This document shows positions 1 to 9,847 of a stretch of DNA of 64,000 nt, one piece after another; within the stretch, counting starts at the first letter, position 1, and each line of letters begins with the position of its first letter. The stretch is from the NCBI RefSeq assembly GCF_024300645.1, contig NZ_CP101291.1, positions 868,001 to 932,000 of the forward strand. The letters are read 5' to 3'. The stretch is from Alteromonas sp. LMIT006 (GTDB taxonomy: Bacteria; Pseudomonadota; Gammaproteobacteria; Enterobacterales; Alteromonadaceae). Position numbers and translations under genes: made by a program. A model generated the notes under the pieces. That model did no database searches. It was not told where the DNA came from and worked only from the letters and a program-made list of their open reading frames with translations.

Positions 1-327
1 TGTGGATTGTATTTCAGAGACATTGCCACATTTATCACAGATCAAAAATTGCACCGGGTGTGCGCAACCAAAATGATGGCAAGCAACAAACATGTTGGTC
101 GATTCGACCTTGTGAATCAGACCAAAATCCAACAAAAAGTCCAACGAACGGTATACGGTGGCTGGTTTGGCTGAATCGTTTTCCAATTTGAGCTGATCCA
201 ACAAGTCATAGGCACCGATCGGAGCGTTAGCTTTGACCAATAGCGTATACACTTGTTCGCGCAAAGGAGTGAACCGAGCGCCAGCATTTTCGCAGTGTTT
301 TTTGGCTTTTTCTATTAATATACTCAT
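1..327 (-). CDS. zur: Zinc uptake regulator Zur (Fur family), 3' end cut by window edge
   Basis: The minus strand reads 109 codons from ATG at 327 to the window edge without a stop, so the C-terminus is missing. The visible part is the winged-helix DNA-binding half of a Fur-family repressor: TPLREQVYTLL near residues 20-30, then the recognition-helix signature KPATVYRSLDFLL near 54-66. The phrase HKVESTNMFVACHHF and the first CxxC of the structural zinc site (CDKC) follow. The HKVEST and AYDLLD phrases match Zur rather than Fur or PerR. Zur represses zinc-uptake genes when zinc is plentiful. It is divergent from nudC with a 49-base gap, so both promoters must lie in that short stretch. Confidence 0.85.
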   Translation of the reverse strand, partial: MSILIEKAKKHCENAGARFTPLREQVYTLLVKANAPIGAYDLLDQLKLENDSAKPATVYRSLDFLLDFGLIHKVESTNMFVACHHFGCAHPVQFLICDKCGNVSEIQST

Positions 328-376
328 AACACTTGTAGTATATCGACAAATCGCACTGGAATTAAAGCAATATCTC

Positions 377-1147
377 ATGCATGTCATTATTATCGTTAAA
401 CAACAAGTGCTTGTGCACTCTGAAGGAATGCTTTTGCCACGCTGGCAGGACATTATAGATTCAGACGTTTTTGCATCGTATGTATCTTCAGCCGTGCCGA
501 TGGACGATGGTCTGAAAATTATCGACCTAGGTTCTCAATATATCGAACATACAGAGCTACGGCCGGTAGGTTTGCGTGATTTATTGGCAACATATACAGC
601 GGACGAATTTCAGCCGGTAATGCGCGCCTGGCAATATGCCCTTTTTATGCGTACGCACCAATACTGTGGCCAATGTGGTGACAAAATGCGTCAAATAGGT
701 TGGGAAATGGCGCGACAATGCGATTGTTGTGGTCATCGTGTGTATCCGAGAATTTCACCATGTATCATTGTTGCTATTCGGCACGAACAAAAAATTTTGT
801 TAGCGCAAGGCCCACGACATGTTGATACTAATCTTTATTCTACTTTGGCGGGCTTTGTCGAAAGTGGTGAGACGTTAGAACAAGCAGTGGCTAGAGAGGT
901 ATTTGAGGAGGTTGGAGTTCAAGTTAAAAATATTGAGTACTTTGGTTCACAGCCTTGGCCATTTCCGCACTCACTGATGGTTGGTTTCATTGCTGAATAT
1001 GCAAGTGGTCAAATACGGGTCGACGGCAAAGAGATTATTCAAGCAAAATGGTTTGATGTAAATGATTTGCCTAATGTCCCCCCGAAGTTATCCATCGCTG
1101 GACGCTTGATTGAACACACGCAACAGCTAATCGCAAAACAAGGCTAA
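377..1147 (+). CDS. nudC: NAD-capped RNA hydrolase / NADH pyrophosphatase NudC
   Basis: NudC cleaves NAD(H) and removes NAD caps from RNA 5' ends. The protein is 256 residues. It carries a zinc ribbon with two cysteine pairs (YCGQCGDK and CDCC) and a complete Nudix box (GFVESGETLEQA then AREVFEEVG). The phrase following the box (SQPWPFPHSLM) is the SQPWPFPxS motif that is diagnostic of the NudC branch. A longer open frame begins at 233, but that part is antisense to zur and does not look like NudC. ATG 377 (MHVIIIVKQQ) is the better start. hemE follows 64 bases downstream but has its own promoter-like sequence. Confidence 0.93.
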   Translation: MHVIIIVKQQVLVHSEGMLLPRWQDIIDSDVFASYVSSAVPMDDGLKIIDLGSQYIEHTELRPVGLRDLLATYTADEFQPVMRAWQYALFMRTHQYCGQCGDKMRQIGWEMARQCDCCGHRVYPRISPCIIVAIRHEQKILLAQGPRHVDTNLYSTLAGFVESGETLEQAVAREVFEEVGVQVKNIEYFGSQPWPFPHSLMVGFIAEYASGQIRVDGKEIIQAKWFDVNDLPNVPPKLSIAGRLIEHTQQLIAKQG

Positions 1148-1175
1148 GGTAGACAGTGCAATAAGTGTGTTTTTT

Positions 1176-1184
1176 TGCTAGGAT
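1176..1184 (+). promoter_or_regulatory. Extended -10 promoter candidate for hemE
   Basis: TGCTAGGAT matches the extended -10 form (TGnTAnnnT). It is followed at once by GCGCGCG, a GC-rich discriminator, and lies 28 bases before the hemE ATG. No convincing -35 box is seen, as is common for extended -10 promoters. This is inferred from sequence only. Confidence 0.4.
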
Positions 1185-1211
1185 GCGCGCGTCAAAGCAA
1201 GGATTACTCAC

Positions 1212-2279
1212 ATGTCAGAACTCAAAAACGACCGCTACTTACGCGCATTACTTAAACAAGATGTTGATGTCACTCCAGTCTGGATGATGCGTCAAGCCGG
1301 CCGCTATTTGCCAGAATACAAAGCGACTCGTGCCGAAGCCGGTGATTTTATGTTACTGTGCAAAAATGCAGAATTAGCCTGTGAAGTCACTTTGCAGCCA
1401 TTGCGTCGTTTTGACTTAGACGCAGCGATTTTGTTTTCTGATATTTTGACAATTCCAGATGCGATGGGGTTAGGCTTGTATTTTGAAGCAGGGGAAGGAC
1501 CACGCTTTGAAAGACCAATCACCTGTGCTGCCGATGTGCACAAACTCCCTCACCCAGATCCGGAAGGTGAGTTACAGTATGTGATGAATGCGGTTCGCAC
1601 GATTCGCAAAGGTTTAGACGGTGCCGTACCACTGATCGGGTTCTCCGGTAGTCCTTGGACCTTGGCCACTTATATGGTGGAAGGCGGTTCGAGTAAAGCC
1701 TTTACCAAAATCAAAAAGATGGCTTTTGCAGAACCGCAGACGTTGCATATCTTGCTGGATAAAATAGCGGATTCTGTCATCTCTTATTTGAACGCCCAAA
1801 TCAAAGCTGGCGCTCAGTCTGTTATGGTCTTTGATACATGGGGTGGCGTGCTTTCGCCACGCGATTACAAACTGTTTTCACTGCAGTACATGCACAAAAT
1901 CGTCGACGGACTGATCCGTGAATACGATGGTCGTCGTGTGCCTGTGACGTTATTCACCAAAAATGGTGGCATGTGGTTAGAAGCCATTGCCGATACCGGC
2001 TGTGATGCGGTTGGCTTGGATTGGACAATTGATATTGCTGACGCCAAAGCCCGAGTGGGTGATAGAGTTGCTCTCCAAGGCAATATGGATCCGTCGATGT
2101 TATATGCTCAGCCGGAACGCATTGAAACAGAAGTGCAATCGATATTAGCTGGATTTGGTAACGGTTCCGGCCACGTCTTTAACCTAGGCCACGGCATTCA
2201 TCTGGACGTCCCCCCTGAGCACGCAGGTGTGTTTGTTGAAGCAGTGCACAAATATTCAAAGCAGTACCACACTAAGTAG
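1212..2279 (+). CDS. hemE: Uroporphyrinogen decarboxylase HemE
   Basis: HemE decarboxylates the four acetate side chains of uroporphyrinogen III to give coproporphyrinogen III in cytosolic haem synthesis. The protein is 355 residues, the usual family length. It has both family signatures: [15 protein letters not shown] near residue 22 (with the substrate-binding arginines) and [16 protein letters not shown] near residue 143. The conserved FDTWGG and LGHGI segments follow. An AAGGA sequence precedes the ATG. Ferrochelatase (hemH) for the last step of the pathway lies 13 kb away in the same window but in a separate transcription unit. Confidence 0.97.
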   Translation: MSELKNDRYLRALLKQDVDVTPVWMMRQAGRYLPEYKATRAEAGDFMLLCKNAELACEVTLQPLRRFDLDAAILFSDILTIPDAMGLGLYFEAGEGPRFERPITCAADVHKLPHPDPEGELQYVMNAVRTIRKGLDGAVPLIGFSGSPWTLATYMVEGGSSKAFTKIKKMAFAEPQTLHILLDKIADSVISYLNAQIKAGAQSVMVFDTWGGVLSPRDYKLFSLQYMHKIVDGLIREYDGRRVPVTLFTKNGGMWLEAIADTGCDAVGLDWTIDIADAKARVGDRVALQGNMDPSMLYAQPERIETEVQSILAGFGNGSGHVFNLGHGIHLDVPPEHAGVFVEAVHKYSKQYHTK

Positions 2280-2315
2280 TACTGCTCTGCAATCTCCTTG
2301 GAAGATTGATTGTAA

Positions 2316-2354
2316 AATAAGCCGATAATTATTCATTTAATTGGCGGCTTTATT
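2316..2354. terminator. Weak bidirectional terminator between convergent hemE and queG
   Basis: AATAAGCCG (2316-2324) can pair with CGGCTTTATT (2345-2354), with one bulged base and a 20-base loop. The A/T-rich flanks suit termination in both directions between the convergent genes hemE and queG. The stem is short, so this is tentative. Confidence 0.3.
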
Positions 2355-3544
2355 TAGGCGTCGCGTGGTAGCCCTTTTTGGACAATCCTGACTAATCTTT
2401 CTTGTTGACGGTTGCTTGGGCATTGCTGTGGTTGCACACTTTGTGATATTGCCCATGTAAGGTGTTCAATGAGCATGTTTTGCTGTGCTTCTGAAGGCGC
2501 TGAGTTAAAACCGTATTCTAGATACTGGCCAGCTTCCAACATGGTGAGCTTATCTTCTAATATCTGGGTGTATCCATTATCTTGTGATATGTTGCCAAGC
2601 GCAGTTATGAGATTGCGTTGCCATTTGGCATAACCGATTCTCCGTATGGGAGAGCCCTCGGTGTTAGCTAAAAACTCCATTTCACTCCAAGCAAATAAAT
2701 TAAGTAAGCTATTGCCATGCAAATCGGGGCGCGCATGAAAATCGGCTTCGGCTGTAAGCGGAGCGGTTTTATTGAATGGGCAAACGAGTTGACAATCATC
2801 ACAGCCATAAATGCGATTGCCCATCGCTTTGCGATATTGTTCAGGGATTGGGCCATCGTGTTCGATGGTCAGATACGAAATACATTTTCGCGCATCCACA
2901 GTATACGGCGCGACAATGGCGTTCGTTGGGCAAATGCTCATGCATGCTGTGCAGCTGCCACAATCGGCCAAGATTGGTTTATCGACTGGCAGAGGTAAAT
3001 TAATGAATAACTCTCCAAGAAAAAACCAAGAGCCATGCTGAGGGTTAATCGTAAGTGAGTGCTTACCAGTAAAGCCAATGCCGGCTTTTTCGGCCACGGC
3101 ATGCTCTAAAATTGGGGCAGAATCGACAAATGGACGATACTGAGTGCCAGCACAATGTTCAGAAATTTTTTCACCGAGTTGCTTGAGTTTTTTGCGCATA
3201 ACTTTGTGGTAATCCCGACCCAGCGCATATCGGCTTATGTATCCGATTTTAGTATTATCCAGATGTTGTGCAAAGCTCGCATCGGGTGGCAGGTAATCCA
3301 TGCGCACACTAATAATACGGCACGTCCCAGGCACTAATTCATCTGGTCTAGCACGCATCATACCGCGCTCTGGAAAGAATGACATCGTACCGTAATAGTG
3401 CTTGTCTAGCCACGCTTGTAACGGCGCTTCGTGTTTTTCAAGATCGATATCACAAATCCCAATGTCTTGAAACCCTAGCGCTTTGCCCCACTCCTTGATA
3501 AGGTGAGCTAAATGCGACAAATCTAGAGTTTTTTCAAAGGACAT
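2354..3544 (-). CDS. queG: Epoxyqueuosine reductase QueG
   Basis: QueG catalyses the last step of queuosine synthesis in tRNA, reducing epoxyqueuosine to queuosine with a cobalamin cofactor and two 4Fe-4S clusters. The 396-residue protein shows the two ferredoxin-type cysteine sets, CGSCTACMSICPT and CDDCQLVCPFN. It also has the RYALGRDYHKVMRKKL segment and the FVDSAPILE catalytic region (Asp). The open frame extends 81 codons upstream, but MSFEKTLDLSHL at 3544 is the natural start. The start codon is only 2 bases from that of the divergent nnr, so each gene's promoter and ribosome site must lie inside the other gene's first codons. Confidence 0.93.
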   Translation of the reverse strand: MSFEKTLDLSHLAHLIKEWGKALGFQDIGICDIDLEKHEAPLQAWLDKHYYGTMSFFPERGMMRARPDELVPGTCRIISVRMDYLPPDASFAQHLDNTKIGYISRYALGRDYHKVMRKKLKQLGEKISEHCAGTQYRPFVDSAPILEHAVAEKAGIGFTGKHSLTINPQHGSWFFLGELFINLPLPVDKPILADCGSCTACMSICPTNAIVAPYTVDARKCISYLTIEHDGPIPEQYRKAMGNRIYGCDDCQLVCPFNKTAPLTAEADFHARPDLHGNSLLNLFAWSEMEFLANTEGSPIRRIGYAKWQRNLITALGNISQDNGYTQILEDKLTMLEAGQYLEYGFNSAPSEAQQNMLIEHLTWAISQSVQPQQCPSNRQQERLVRIVQKGLPRDA

Positions 3545-3546
3545 AT

Positions 3547-5052
3547 ATGCACATTCAAGTCGAAAAACGAAGCGCCAGTTTAGCACAAAAATTATTTCGC
3601 GCCGATCAAGTCTCACAACGTGAGGAGGAAGCCGCTGAGTTGAGTATGACAACGCTTTACGGGCTGATGCAACGTGCAGGGAAAGCGGTGTATGAAGCGT
3701 GTTTTGAACTTGTACCGAATTGCGAACATTTTTTGTTTGTGGTGGGTTCTGGGAATAATGCTGGGGATGGCTACGTCGCAGCAACACTTGCGTTAGAAGA
3801 CGAACACGATGTAAAAGTCGTTTCGGTGAATCCAGATAAAGCTCTGACTGGAGATGCGCTGAAAGCTCAAGAAGCGTTCCTAGCGGCCGGTGGCAAAGTT
3901 GTTGCGTTTAACGAATCATTGTTATCCCGTGCGGATATCATTGTTGATGCATTGTTTGGTATCGGGGTGCAAGGGTTGATTAGACAAGACTCTTTAGCCG
4001 TGATTAATGCCATTAATGAAGCGAAGGTTCCAGTCTTGAGTGTCGATGTGCCATCTGGACTAAACGCAACGACAGGGGTCGCCTTTTGTGGGTGTGTGCA
4101 AGCAGACATGACGGTCACTTTTGTCGGCATCAAACAAGGCTTGGTCACCGCAGCGGGCAAAGAAGCCTCGGGTATTTTAAAATTCGCCGATCTCGATGTG
4201 GGTAAAGCGTTTGCTGAAGTCTGTCCATCGAACACTCATTTACTTAATTTAGACCAGTTTGAAAAACTCGCTCCACGTCGGGTTAATTCTCACAAAGGTC
4301 GTTTCGGTCGCTTGCTGTGTATCGGTGGAAACGCCGGTATGTCAGGTGCGATCCGTTTAGCGGGTGAGGCAGCCCTTCGAGCTGGGACTGGATTAGTAAA
4401 AATCTATGCTCACCCAGATAGTCGTGTACAAATATCCGCAGGCAGACCTGAACTCATGGTGATCAGTGAAGCGCTAGAAGATGCGCTGGAATGGGCCAAT
4501 ACAATCGTTGTTGGGCCCGGCTTAGGTCAAGATGAGTGGGCTCAAGAAACATTTAAACAAGTCATAGAATATTTACAAAAGAAAGATCTGCCTGTTGTGT
4601 TAGATGCTGATGCGCTAAATATGTTACCGCAGCATGCAACGCGATTTTCACCAGCGGATTGTATTTTAACACCTCATACTGGCGAAGCAGCTCGCTTACT
4701 TGAGACGACCATCGAAGATGTAGACAGCTCTCGCTACAGCAATGCTAGATTATTAGCACAACGCTATGGGGTTGTGACTATTCTAAAAGGGCCAGGTACC
4801 ATCGTTGACAACGGCAAGCGTACTTGGGTCAGTGAACATGGCAACCCAGGCATGGCGACAGCAGGTATGGGCGATGTGTTAAGCGGGATTCTTGGCGCTT
4901 TGATGGCGCAGCGAATGAGTAACGTCGATGCAGCCAAATATGGCGTTTGTGTTCACGGACGGGCAGCTGATATAATTGCACATGAATATGGCGAGCGTGG
5001 CATGTTGGCAAGTGATATTTTTCCAGAGGTCAGGCGCTTAATTAACACTTAA
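3547..5052 (+). CDS. nnr: Bifunctional NAD(P)H-hydrate epimerase / dehydratase Nnr
   Basis: This enzyme repairs hydrated NADH and NADPH. The N-terminal YjeF_N epimerase domain (about residues 20-220) has GSGNNAGDGYVAA and VDALFGIG. The C-terminal carbohydrate-kinase-like dehydratase domain (about 230-500) has HKGRFGRLLCIGG, DADALN, LTPHTGEA and GNPGMATAGMGDVLSG. The protein is 501 residues, close to the 515 of E. coli. AAAGGA lies six bases before the ATG. It heads the nnr-tsaE-amiB-mutL-miaA-hfq-hflX-hflKC superoperon, which is conserved in gammaproteobacteria. Confidence 0.94.
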   Translation: MHIQVEKRSASLAQKLFRADQVSQREEEAAELSMTTLYGLMQRAGKAVYEACFELVPNCEHFLFVVGSGNNAGDGYVAATLALEDEHDVKVVSVNPDKALTGDALKAQEAFLAAGGKVVAFNESLLSRADIIVDALFGIGVQGLIRQDSLAVINAINEAKVPVLSVDVPSGLNATTGVAFCGCVQADMTVTFVGIKQGLVTAAGKEASGILKFADLDVGKAFAEVCPSNTHLLNLDQFEKLAPRRVNSHKGRFGRLLCIGGNAGMSGAIRLAGEAALRAGTGLVKIYAHPDSRVQISAGRPELMVISEALEDALEWANTIVVGPGLGQDEWAQETFKQVIEYLQKKDLPVVLDADALNMLPQHATRFSPADCILTPHTGEAARLLETTIEDVDSSRYSNARLLAQRYGVVTILKGPGTIVDNGKRTWVSEHGNPGMATAGMGDVLSGILGALMAQRMSNVDAAKYGVCVHGRAADIIAHEYGERGMLASDIFPEVRRLINT

Positions 5053-5082
5053 TCACAATCAAATGCTATCTTTTAGTGAGTT

Positions 5083-5553
5083 ATGCAGCAAACAATAACA
5101 ATAAATAGCGAAGCAGAGACCCAACGATTAGCTCAGCAAATTGCTCAGTTCGTCTCTGCGACTCATCAAACAGTCCTTCATCTTGAAGGAGACTTAGGTG
5201 CCGGAAAGACTACATTTTCACGGTATTTACTACAAGCGTTAGGCCATTCAGGTTCTGTTAAAAGCCCGACCTATACGCTGGTCGAACCGTATGCAATTGG
5301 TGAACTGTCGGTGTATCATTTTGATTTGTATCGACTAGCTGATCCAGAAGAACTCGAGTTCATGGGGATACGTGATTATCTGAATGATGCGCATTTGTTA
5401 CTCATAGAGTGGCCATCACAAGGGCAGGGCTTTGTGCCTGAACCTTCTTTGCATATTCAATTAGTACACGGTACAGAGGCGTGTGAACGAGCTGTGACGT
5501 TAACCGCCCACAACTCGCATGGATTGCGCATTATTCAAACCTTACATGAGTGA
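5083..5553 (+). CDS. tsaE: tRNA threonylcarbamoyladenosine synthesis ATPase TsaE
   Basis: TsaE is the P-loop ATPase that cycles the TsaB-TsaD complex making the t6A37 modification on ANN-decoding tRNAs. The Walker A sequence [12 protein letters not shown] lies near residues 38-49. It is followed by [20 protein letters not shown] and [10 protein letters not shown], the order normal for the family. At 156 residues it has typical length. Its stop overlaps a possible GTG start for the next gene, amiB, which suggests coupled translation. Confidence 0.95.
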   Translation: MQQTITINSEAETQRLAQQIAQFVSATHQTVLHLEGDLGAGKTTFSRYLLQALGHSGSVKSPTYTLVEPYAIGELSVYHFDLYRLADPEELEFMGIRDYLNDAHLLLIEWPSQGQGFVPEPSLHIQLVHGTEACERAVTLTAHNSHGLRIIQTLHE

Positions 5554-5561
5554 GCGTTAGT

Positions 5562-6869
5562 ATGCGACAGTTGAAAGTGTATGTGTTAGCAAGTGTCTTA
5601 TATTGGTGCTTTTGTCTGACCGCTATCGCGCAAACCACACTGTCAGATGCGACTCTCAAAACGACTTCCCAGGGCACGCGTATTGAGTTCTCATTTTCAG
5701 AGACGGTTAAACACTCCTACTTTACTTTGCAAAAGCCTTATCGGGTAGTCATTGATTTACCCAACACCCAAGGACAGTTTGCGACAATCACTGAACGAAA
5801 CTCAGATAGGCTGGTTCACAAAGTGCGAACGTCCAAACCCAAAAGAGCCTCTGATTTTCGTATTGTTATAGAAACTCGTAGCAAAGAGGATTTTACCCTT
5901 GGGTGGACTGGCACCACACTGTGGGTACAGTTTTCGGACCCTCCTCCTGCGGTACCTAAGTTATCTGTTGGTCAGCAACCAGACCGACCAACAGACATCA
6001 TTATCGCTTTGGATGCCGGTCACGGAGGCCGTGACCCGGGCTCAGTTGGTCCGACGGGCACCTATGAAAAGCATGTTGTATTATCGATTGCCAAGAAGGT
6101 CGCTGAGCGTATCGATGCAACTCCAGGGCTACGGGCCGTGTTAACTCGAACGGATGATTATTATATCAAGCCGTCAAAACGCCCCGAGATTGCAAGGCAA
6201 AAGATGGCGGATTTGTTGATATCAATTCATGCGGATGCGTTCACAACCCCTCAACCATCAGGTGCTTCGGTCTGGCTATTGAATAATCGTCGGGCTAATT
6301 CTGAGCTGGCAAAGTGGCTACGCAACACAGAAAAACATTCTGAATTACTCGGTGGTGCTGGCAAAATTTTGGAAGAAACGGAAGAAGATGAGTTTTTGAT
6401 GCGTACGTTGTTAGACATGCAGACTGAATCATCTCAGCAATCGAGTTATCAAATCAGCAAAAAAATGCTCTTAGAACTCAACAAAGTGACTAAACTTCAT
6501 AAAAAATCGCCACAACACGCGTCACTAGCAGTACTGACTGCACCGGATATTCCTTCGATCTTGGTTGAAGTGGGCTTTATTTCGAACCCTAGAGAAGAAA
6601 AAAACTTAAATTGGTCCGCTCATCGCGAACGTTTAGCGGGCTCAATTTATGACGGGATTGTAAAATATTTCCGCGTGTATCCGCCTGAAGGCACGCTGTG
6701 GGCGATGCAAAAAAACAACCAACCTGTAGAGCATCGTGTTGCCAGCGGCGAATCACTAACTCGCATTGCCCAACGTTATCGGGTCAGCGTGGGGGCAATC
6801 AAACAACACAATGGTCTAACATCGGATGTTATACGAGTCGGACAGCGCATTAAGATCCCTCAAGGATAA
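5562..6869 (+). CDS. amiB: N-acetylmuramoyl-L-alanine amidase AmiB, exported, with AMIN and LysM domains
   Basis: This periplasmic zinc amidase splits the septal cell wall during daughter-cell separation. The order is a signal peptide (hydrophobic stretch ending LTAIAQ), an AMIN targeting domain (about residues 25-125) and an Amidase_3 catalytic domain. The catalytic domain has [13 protein letters not shown], a zinc glutamate after TYEK, SIHADAF and the catalytic glutamate in [10 protein letters not shown]. One LysM peptidoglycan-binding repeat closes the protein. The ATG at 5562 is preferred. A GTG at 5550 in the same frame overlaps the tsaE stop and would add four residues. In E. coli, EnvC activates AmiB; no activator gene is visible here. 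Confidence 0.93.
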   Translation: MRQLKVYVLASVLYWCFCLTAIAQTTLSDATLKTTSQGTRIEFSFSETVKHSYFTLQKPYRVVIDLPNTQGQFATITERNSDRLVHKVRTSKPKRASDFRIVIETRSKEDFTLGWTGTTLWVQFSDPPPAVPKLSVGQQPDRPTDIIIALDAGHGGRDPGSVGPTGTYEKHVVLSIAKKVAERIDATPGLRAVLTRTDDYYIKPSKRPEIARQKMADLLISIHADAFTTPQPSGASVWLLNNRRANSELAKWLRNTEKHSELLGGAGKILEETEEDEFLMRTLLDMQTESSQQSSYQISKKMLLELNKVTKLHKKSPQHASLAVLTAPDIPSILVEVGFISNPREEKNLNWSAHRERLAGSIYDGIVKYFRVYPPEGTLWAMQKNNQPVEHRVASGESLTRIAQRYRVSVGAIKQHNGLTSDVIRVGQRIKIPQG

Positions 6870-6871
6870 GC

Positions 6872-8518
6872 ATGGCAATCCAAATATTACCCCCACAGTT
6901 AGCGAACCAGATTGCCGCCGGTGAAGTGGTCGAACGCCCCGCTTCGATTGTCAAAGAATGTGTTGAAAATAGCCTTGATGCTGGTGCTACTCAGATATCC
7001 GTCGACATTGAACAAGGCGGAGCAAAAGTGATTCGCATCCAAGACGATGGTTGTGGTATTGCTAAAGATGAATTGCCGCTCGCGTTAGCCCGTCATGCGA
7101 CAAGCAAAATTTCTGAATTAAATGATTTGGAAAACATTCAATCACTCGGATTTCGTGGCGAAGCATTAGCGAGTATCAGTTCGGTTTCTCGTTTGACATT
7201 ATCGAGCCGTCCGGACCATCAAGAAGAGGCGTGGCTGGTGTTTGCTGAAGGCAAAGAGCAAGCTGTGACTTTTGAACCGGTCGCGCATCCAGTCGGCAGT
7301 ACCGTTGAAATCCGCGATTTGTTTTTTAATACGCCAGCGAGAAGAAAATTCTTAAAAGCCCCTAAAACAGAGTTTCAACATATTCAGACTCTGATAAAAC
7401 GAATTGCTTTGGCGCATTATGATGTAGGCTTTACTTTATCGCATAATCAAAAATCCGTCTTAAAACTGCCAGCGCGAGACTCACTAGAACGACGTATCAA
7501 AGATGTGTGTGGCGAGGCTTTTGCGCAAAATGCGTTACGCGTTGAAACGCAATATCAGGATTATCAGCTGAACGCTTTCGTGAGCAAACCCATGGATGGC
7601 TTTACCGACAACAGTTTGCAGTTTATTTACGTGAACGGACGGATGATGCGAGACAAGTTGATAATGCATGCGATACGGCAAGCTTATGAGGGCATGATCC
7701 CCGCTCAGCAACACGCAGGTTATGTCGTTTTTCTGACCTTACCTACGCAAGGTTTTGATGTTAATGTACATCCAGCTAAGCATGAAGTGCGTTTTGTTGA
7801 AAGTCGCATCGTTCATGATTTTATTTACCAAGCCATTAGCGATGTATTGCAAGGCGGTTTTGTCGACACTCCTGATTATACCCACATTGCTGAGGAATCC
7901 GTACAACACGACTATATTCGGCCACTGCAACAAGATACAAACGCCAACATACAAGCCGCTGCTGGGAAAGAGACATCATTTGAGCCATACTCTGCTCATC
8001 ATCCCAGTCGCCAAGCGCTGCACAATTATGCTGAATTGCTGACGACTTCAAGTCGAACCTCAGAACGTATTGAGACTCACTGGGTGTTATTACCGGATAT
8101 GCGCGTATTGTGGATCAATGATCGTCTCAAAGTCGTTAATGCTGTTGACGTCTTAACGCTGTACTTGCAGATTCAATGTGATGAGAGTGAAGCTTCAACG
8201 CCATTATTACTACCGGTTTCGATAAAGGCGGCCCATGCACCTTCGATTGAATTGGCCGATGGCTTTGATATTCAATATGTACAACAAAAAATCATTATTA
8301 AACGTGTGCCCAGTCGTTTGCGGAGTCTGCCTTGGTCACAAATAGTCGGAGTGTTAGGTGATTGTGAAACAATTAATCTATCCGCCTTGGCACACTCATT
8401 AACGCATAATCACGACCTTTTTACCCCAGTCAACCTTTGGCTACATTCTTTATCAAATGAACACTTAGATGTTTTACAACGAGCCAGTCAGCCTTGTCGC
8501 GTGGTATGCGATGAATAA
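6872..8518 (+). CDS. mutL: DNA mismatch repair protein MutL
   Basis: MutL links MutS mismatch recognition to MutH nicking and UvrD unwinding. The GHKL ATPase N-terminal domain has the motifs [36 protein letters not shown] and [10 protein letters not shown]. The phrase [10 protein letters not shown] and the strand [10 protein letters not shown] follow, then a variable linker and dimerisation domain from about residue 340. At 548 residues it is somewhat shorter than the 615 of E. coli, mainly in the linker. No DQHAxxE(x)4E endonuclease motif is visible, as expected for a MutH-dependent MutL. It starts two bases after amiB ends and overlaps miaA. Confidence 0.96.
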   Translation: MAIQILPPQLANQIAAGEVVERPASIVKECVENSLDAGATQISVDIEQGGAKVIRIQDDGCGIAKDELPLALARHATSKISELNDLENIQSLGFRGEALASISSVSRLTLSSRPDHQEEAWLVFAEGKEQAVTFEPVAHPVGSTVEIRDLFFNTPARRKFLKAPKTEFQHIQTLIKRIALAHYDVGFTLSHNQKSVLKLPARDSLERRIKDVCGEAFAQNALRVETQYQDYQLNAFVSKPMDGFTDNSLQFIYVNGRMMRDKLIMHAIRQAYEGMIPAQQHAGYVVFLTLPTQGFDVNVHPAKHEVRFVESRIVHDFIYQAISDVLQGGFVDTPDYTHIAEESVQHDYIRPLQQDTNANIQAAAGKETSFEPYSAHHPSRQALHNYAELLTTSSRTSERIETHWVLLPDMRVLWINDRLKVVNAVDVLTLYLQIQCDESEASTPLLLPVSIKAAHAPSIELADGFDIQYVQQKIIIKRVPSRLRSLPWSQIVGVLGDCETINLSALAHSLTHNHDLFTPVNLWLHSLSNEHLDVLQRASQPCRVVCDE

Positions 8519-9458
8519 ATATCGAGTTGCGAGCCCATCGGATCCTGCGGAAGTCGTATTTATAATGGGGCCAACGGCATCAGGAAAAACCTCGTTAGGG
8601 ATCGAATTAGCCAAGGTGTGCGAGGGTGAAATAATCAGTGTGGATTCAGCCCTCATTTATCGGGGGATGGACATTGGTACGGCAAAACCTGATGCTGCAG
8701 AACAAAGCGGTGTTGTGCACCATTTATTAGACATTCGCGACCCGTCTGAAACGTATTCTGTATCTGAATTTCGCAACGATACATTGCGTCTAATCGAAGA
8801 TATTCGCTCGCGGGGCAAGATGCCTATCTTAGTCGGCGGTACCATGATGTACTTTAACGCCTTGATTAAAGGTATTTCAGCCTTGCCAGCTGCGAACGAG
8901 TGTGTTCGTGCGGACTTGACCGAGCAGGCGGAATTAAAAGGCTGGGAAGCCATGCACAAGCGGCTAGCAGAATGTGATCCAGAGAGTGCGCAGCGCATTC
9001 ACCCCAATGATCCTCAACGCTTATTAAGAGCATTGGAGGTGTTTGAGCTAACAGGTCGACCTTTATCTGAACTGCAACAACAAAACTCACCACCTATTCC
9101 ATACAGTGTTGCCCAATTTGCTATCGCACCTGAAGATCGAGCTGTGTTACATGAGCGAATAAGGCTTCGCTATGAACAAATGTTAGCGTATGGCTTAATC
9201 GAAGAAGTCAAAAAATTGTATAAACGTAAAGATTTGCATCCAGAACTACCAAGTATTCGTTGTGTAGGATATAGACAAACGTGGCAATTTTTGGAAAGTG
9301 AATTGAGTTTTGATGAGGCAAAAGAACGTGGCATCATTGCTACTCGGCAGCTCGCAAAGCGCCAGTTAACGTGGCTCAGAGGATGGGATGATGTGACTTG
9401 GCTCAATACATTTGACGCTGAGAATTTGTCCCTAATACTAAAGTTGATTAAAAATTAG
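8511..9458 (+). CDS. miaA: tRNA dimethylallyltransferase MiaA
   Basis: MiaA transfers a dimethylallyl group to A37 of UNN-decoding tRNAs. The P-loop [11 protein letters not shown] lies near residue 23. It is followed by [36 protein letters not shown] and [10 protein letters not shown], all canonical. The ATG at 8511 overlaps the mutL stop by eight bases and gives 315 residues, matching E. coli (316). An open frame starting at 8469 exists but would place 14 non-conserved residues inside mutL. No strong ribosome site is seen, which fits translational coupling to mutL. Confidence 0.95.
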   Translation: MNKYRVASPSDPAEVVFIMGPTASGKTSLGIELAKVCEGEIISVDSALIYRGMDIGTAKPDAAEQSGVVHHLLDIRDPSETYSVSEFRNDTLRLIEDIRSRGKMPILVGGTMMYFNALIKGISALPAANECVRADLTEQAELKGWEAMHKRLAECDPESAQRIHPNDPQRLLRALEVFELTGRPLSELQQQNSPPIPYSVAQFAIAPEDRAVLHERIRLRYEQMLAYGLIEEVKKLYKRKDLHPELPSIRCVGYRQTWQFLESELSFDEAKERGIIATRQLAKRQLTWLRGWDDVTWLNTFDAENLSLILKLIKN

Positions 9459-9551
9459 TCGACTTTAATGGTGTACACCTTGTATCTTATTGTGTATTCT
9501 ATTTTCAACTGTTAAACCAGTTACAATTATAAGAAAAGTAAGGAAAAACGC

Positions 9552-9794
9552 ATGGCTAAAGGGCAATCACTTCAAGACCCATTCCTCAATATATTACGCA
9601 AAGAGCGCATTCCTGTGTCGATTTATCTAGTTAACGGTATTAAGTTACAAGGCCAAGTGGAGTCGTTCGATCAGTTTGTTATTTTGCTAAAGAACACAGT
9701 AAGCCAAATGGTCTATAAGCATGCGATTTCAACTGTAGTACCTTCTAAGGCAATTCAAATGCCGACTCAGGATGGTGATTCTCCGAGTGAGTAA
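9552..9794 (+). CDS. hfq: RNA chaperone Hfq
   Basis: Hfq is the hexameric Sm-like RNA chaperone that pairs small RNAs with mRNAs. The 80-residue protein has the Sm1 segment [20 protein letters not shown], then [10 protein letters not shown] and the Sm2 signature [13 protein letters not shown]. The C-terminal tail is short (about 14 residues after the Sm core) compared with the roughly 35-residue tail of E. coli. AAGGAAAAACGC precedes the ATG. A 93-base gap from miaA holds TATAAG (9528-9533) and may carry its own promoter, as in other gammaproteobacteria. Confidence 0.97.
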   Translation: MAKGQSLQDPFLNILRKERIPVSIYLVNGIKLQGQVESFDQFVILLKNTVSQMVYKHAISTVVPSKAIQMPTQDGDSPSE

Positions 9795-9847
9795 GCCTTT
9801 TTTGATAGCTGTACCATTCTTCGTTTTACAACGAGGTAGTTCTAAGC

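Noticed and set aside
233-376. N-terminal extension of nudC by 48 residues
   Set aside because: These bases encode the start of zur on the other strand and the extension has no match to NudC.
8469-8510. Earlier start for miaA inside mutL
   Set aside because: The extra residues are not MiaA-like; ATG 8511 gives the family length.
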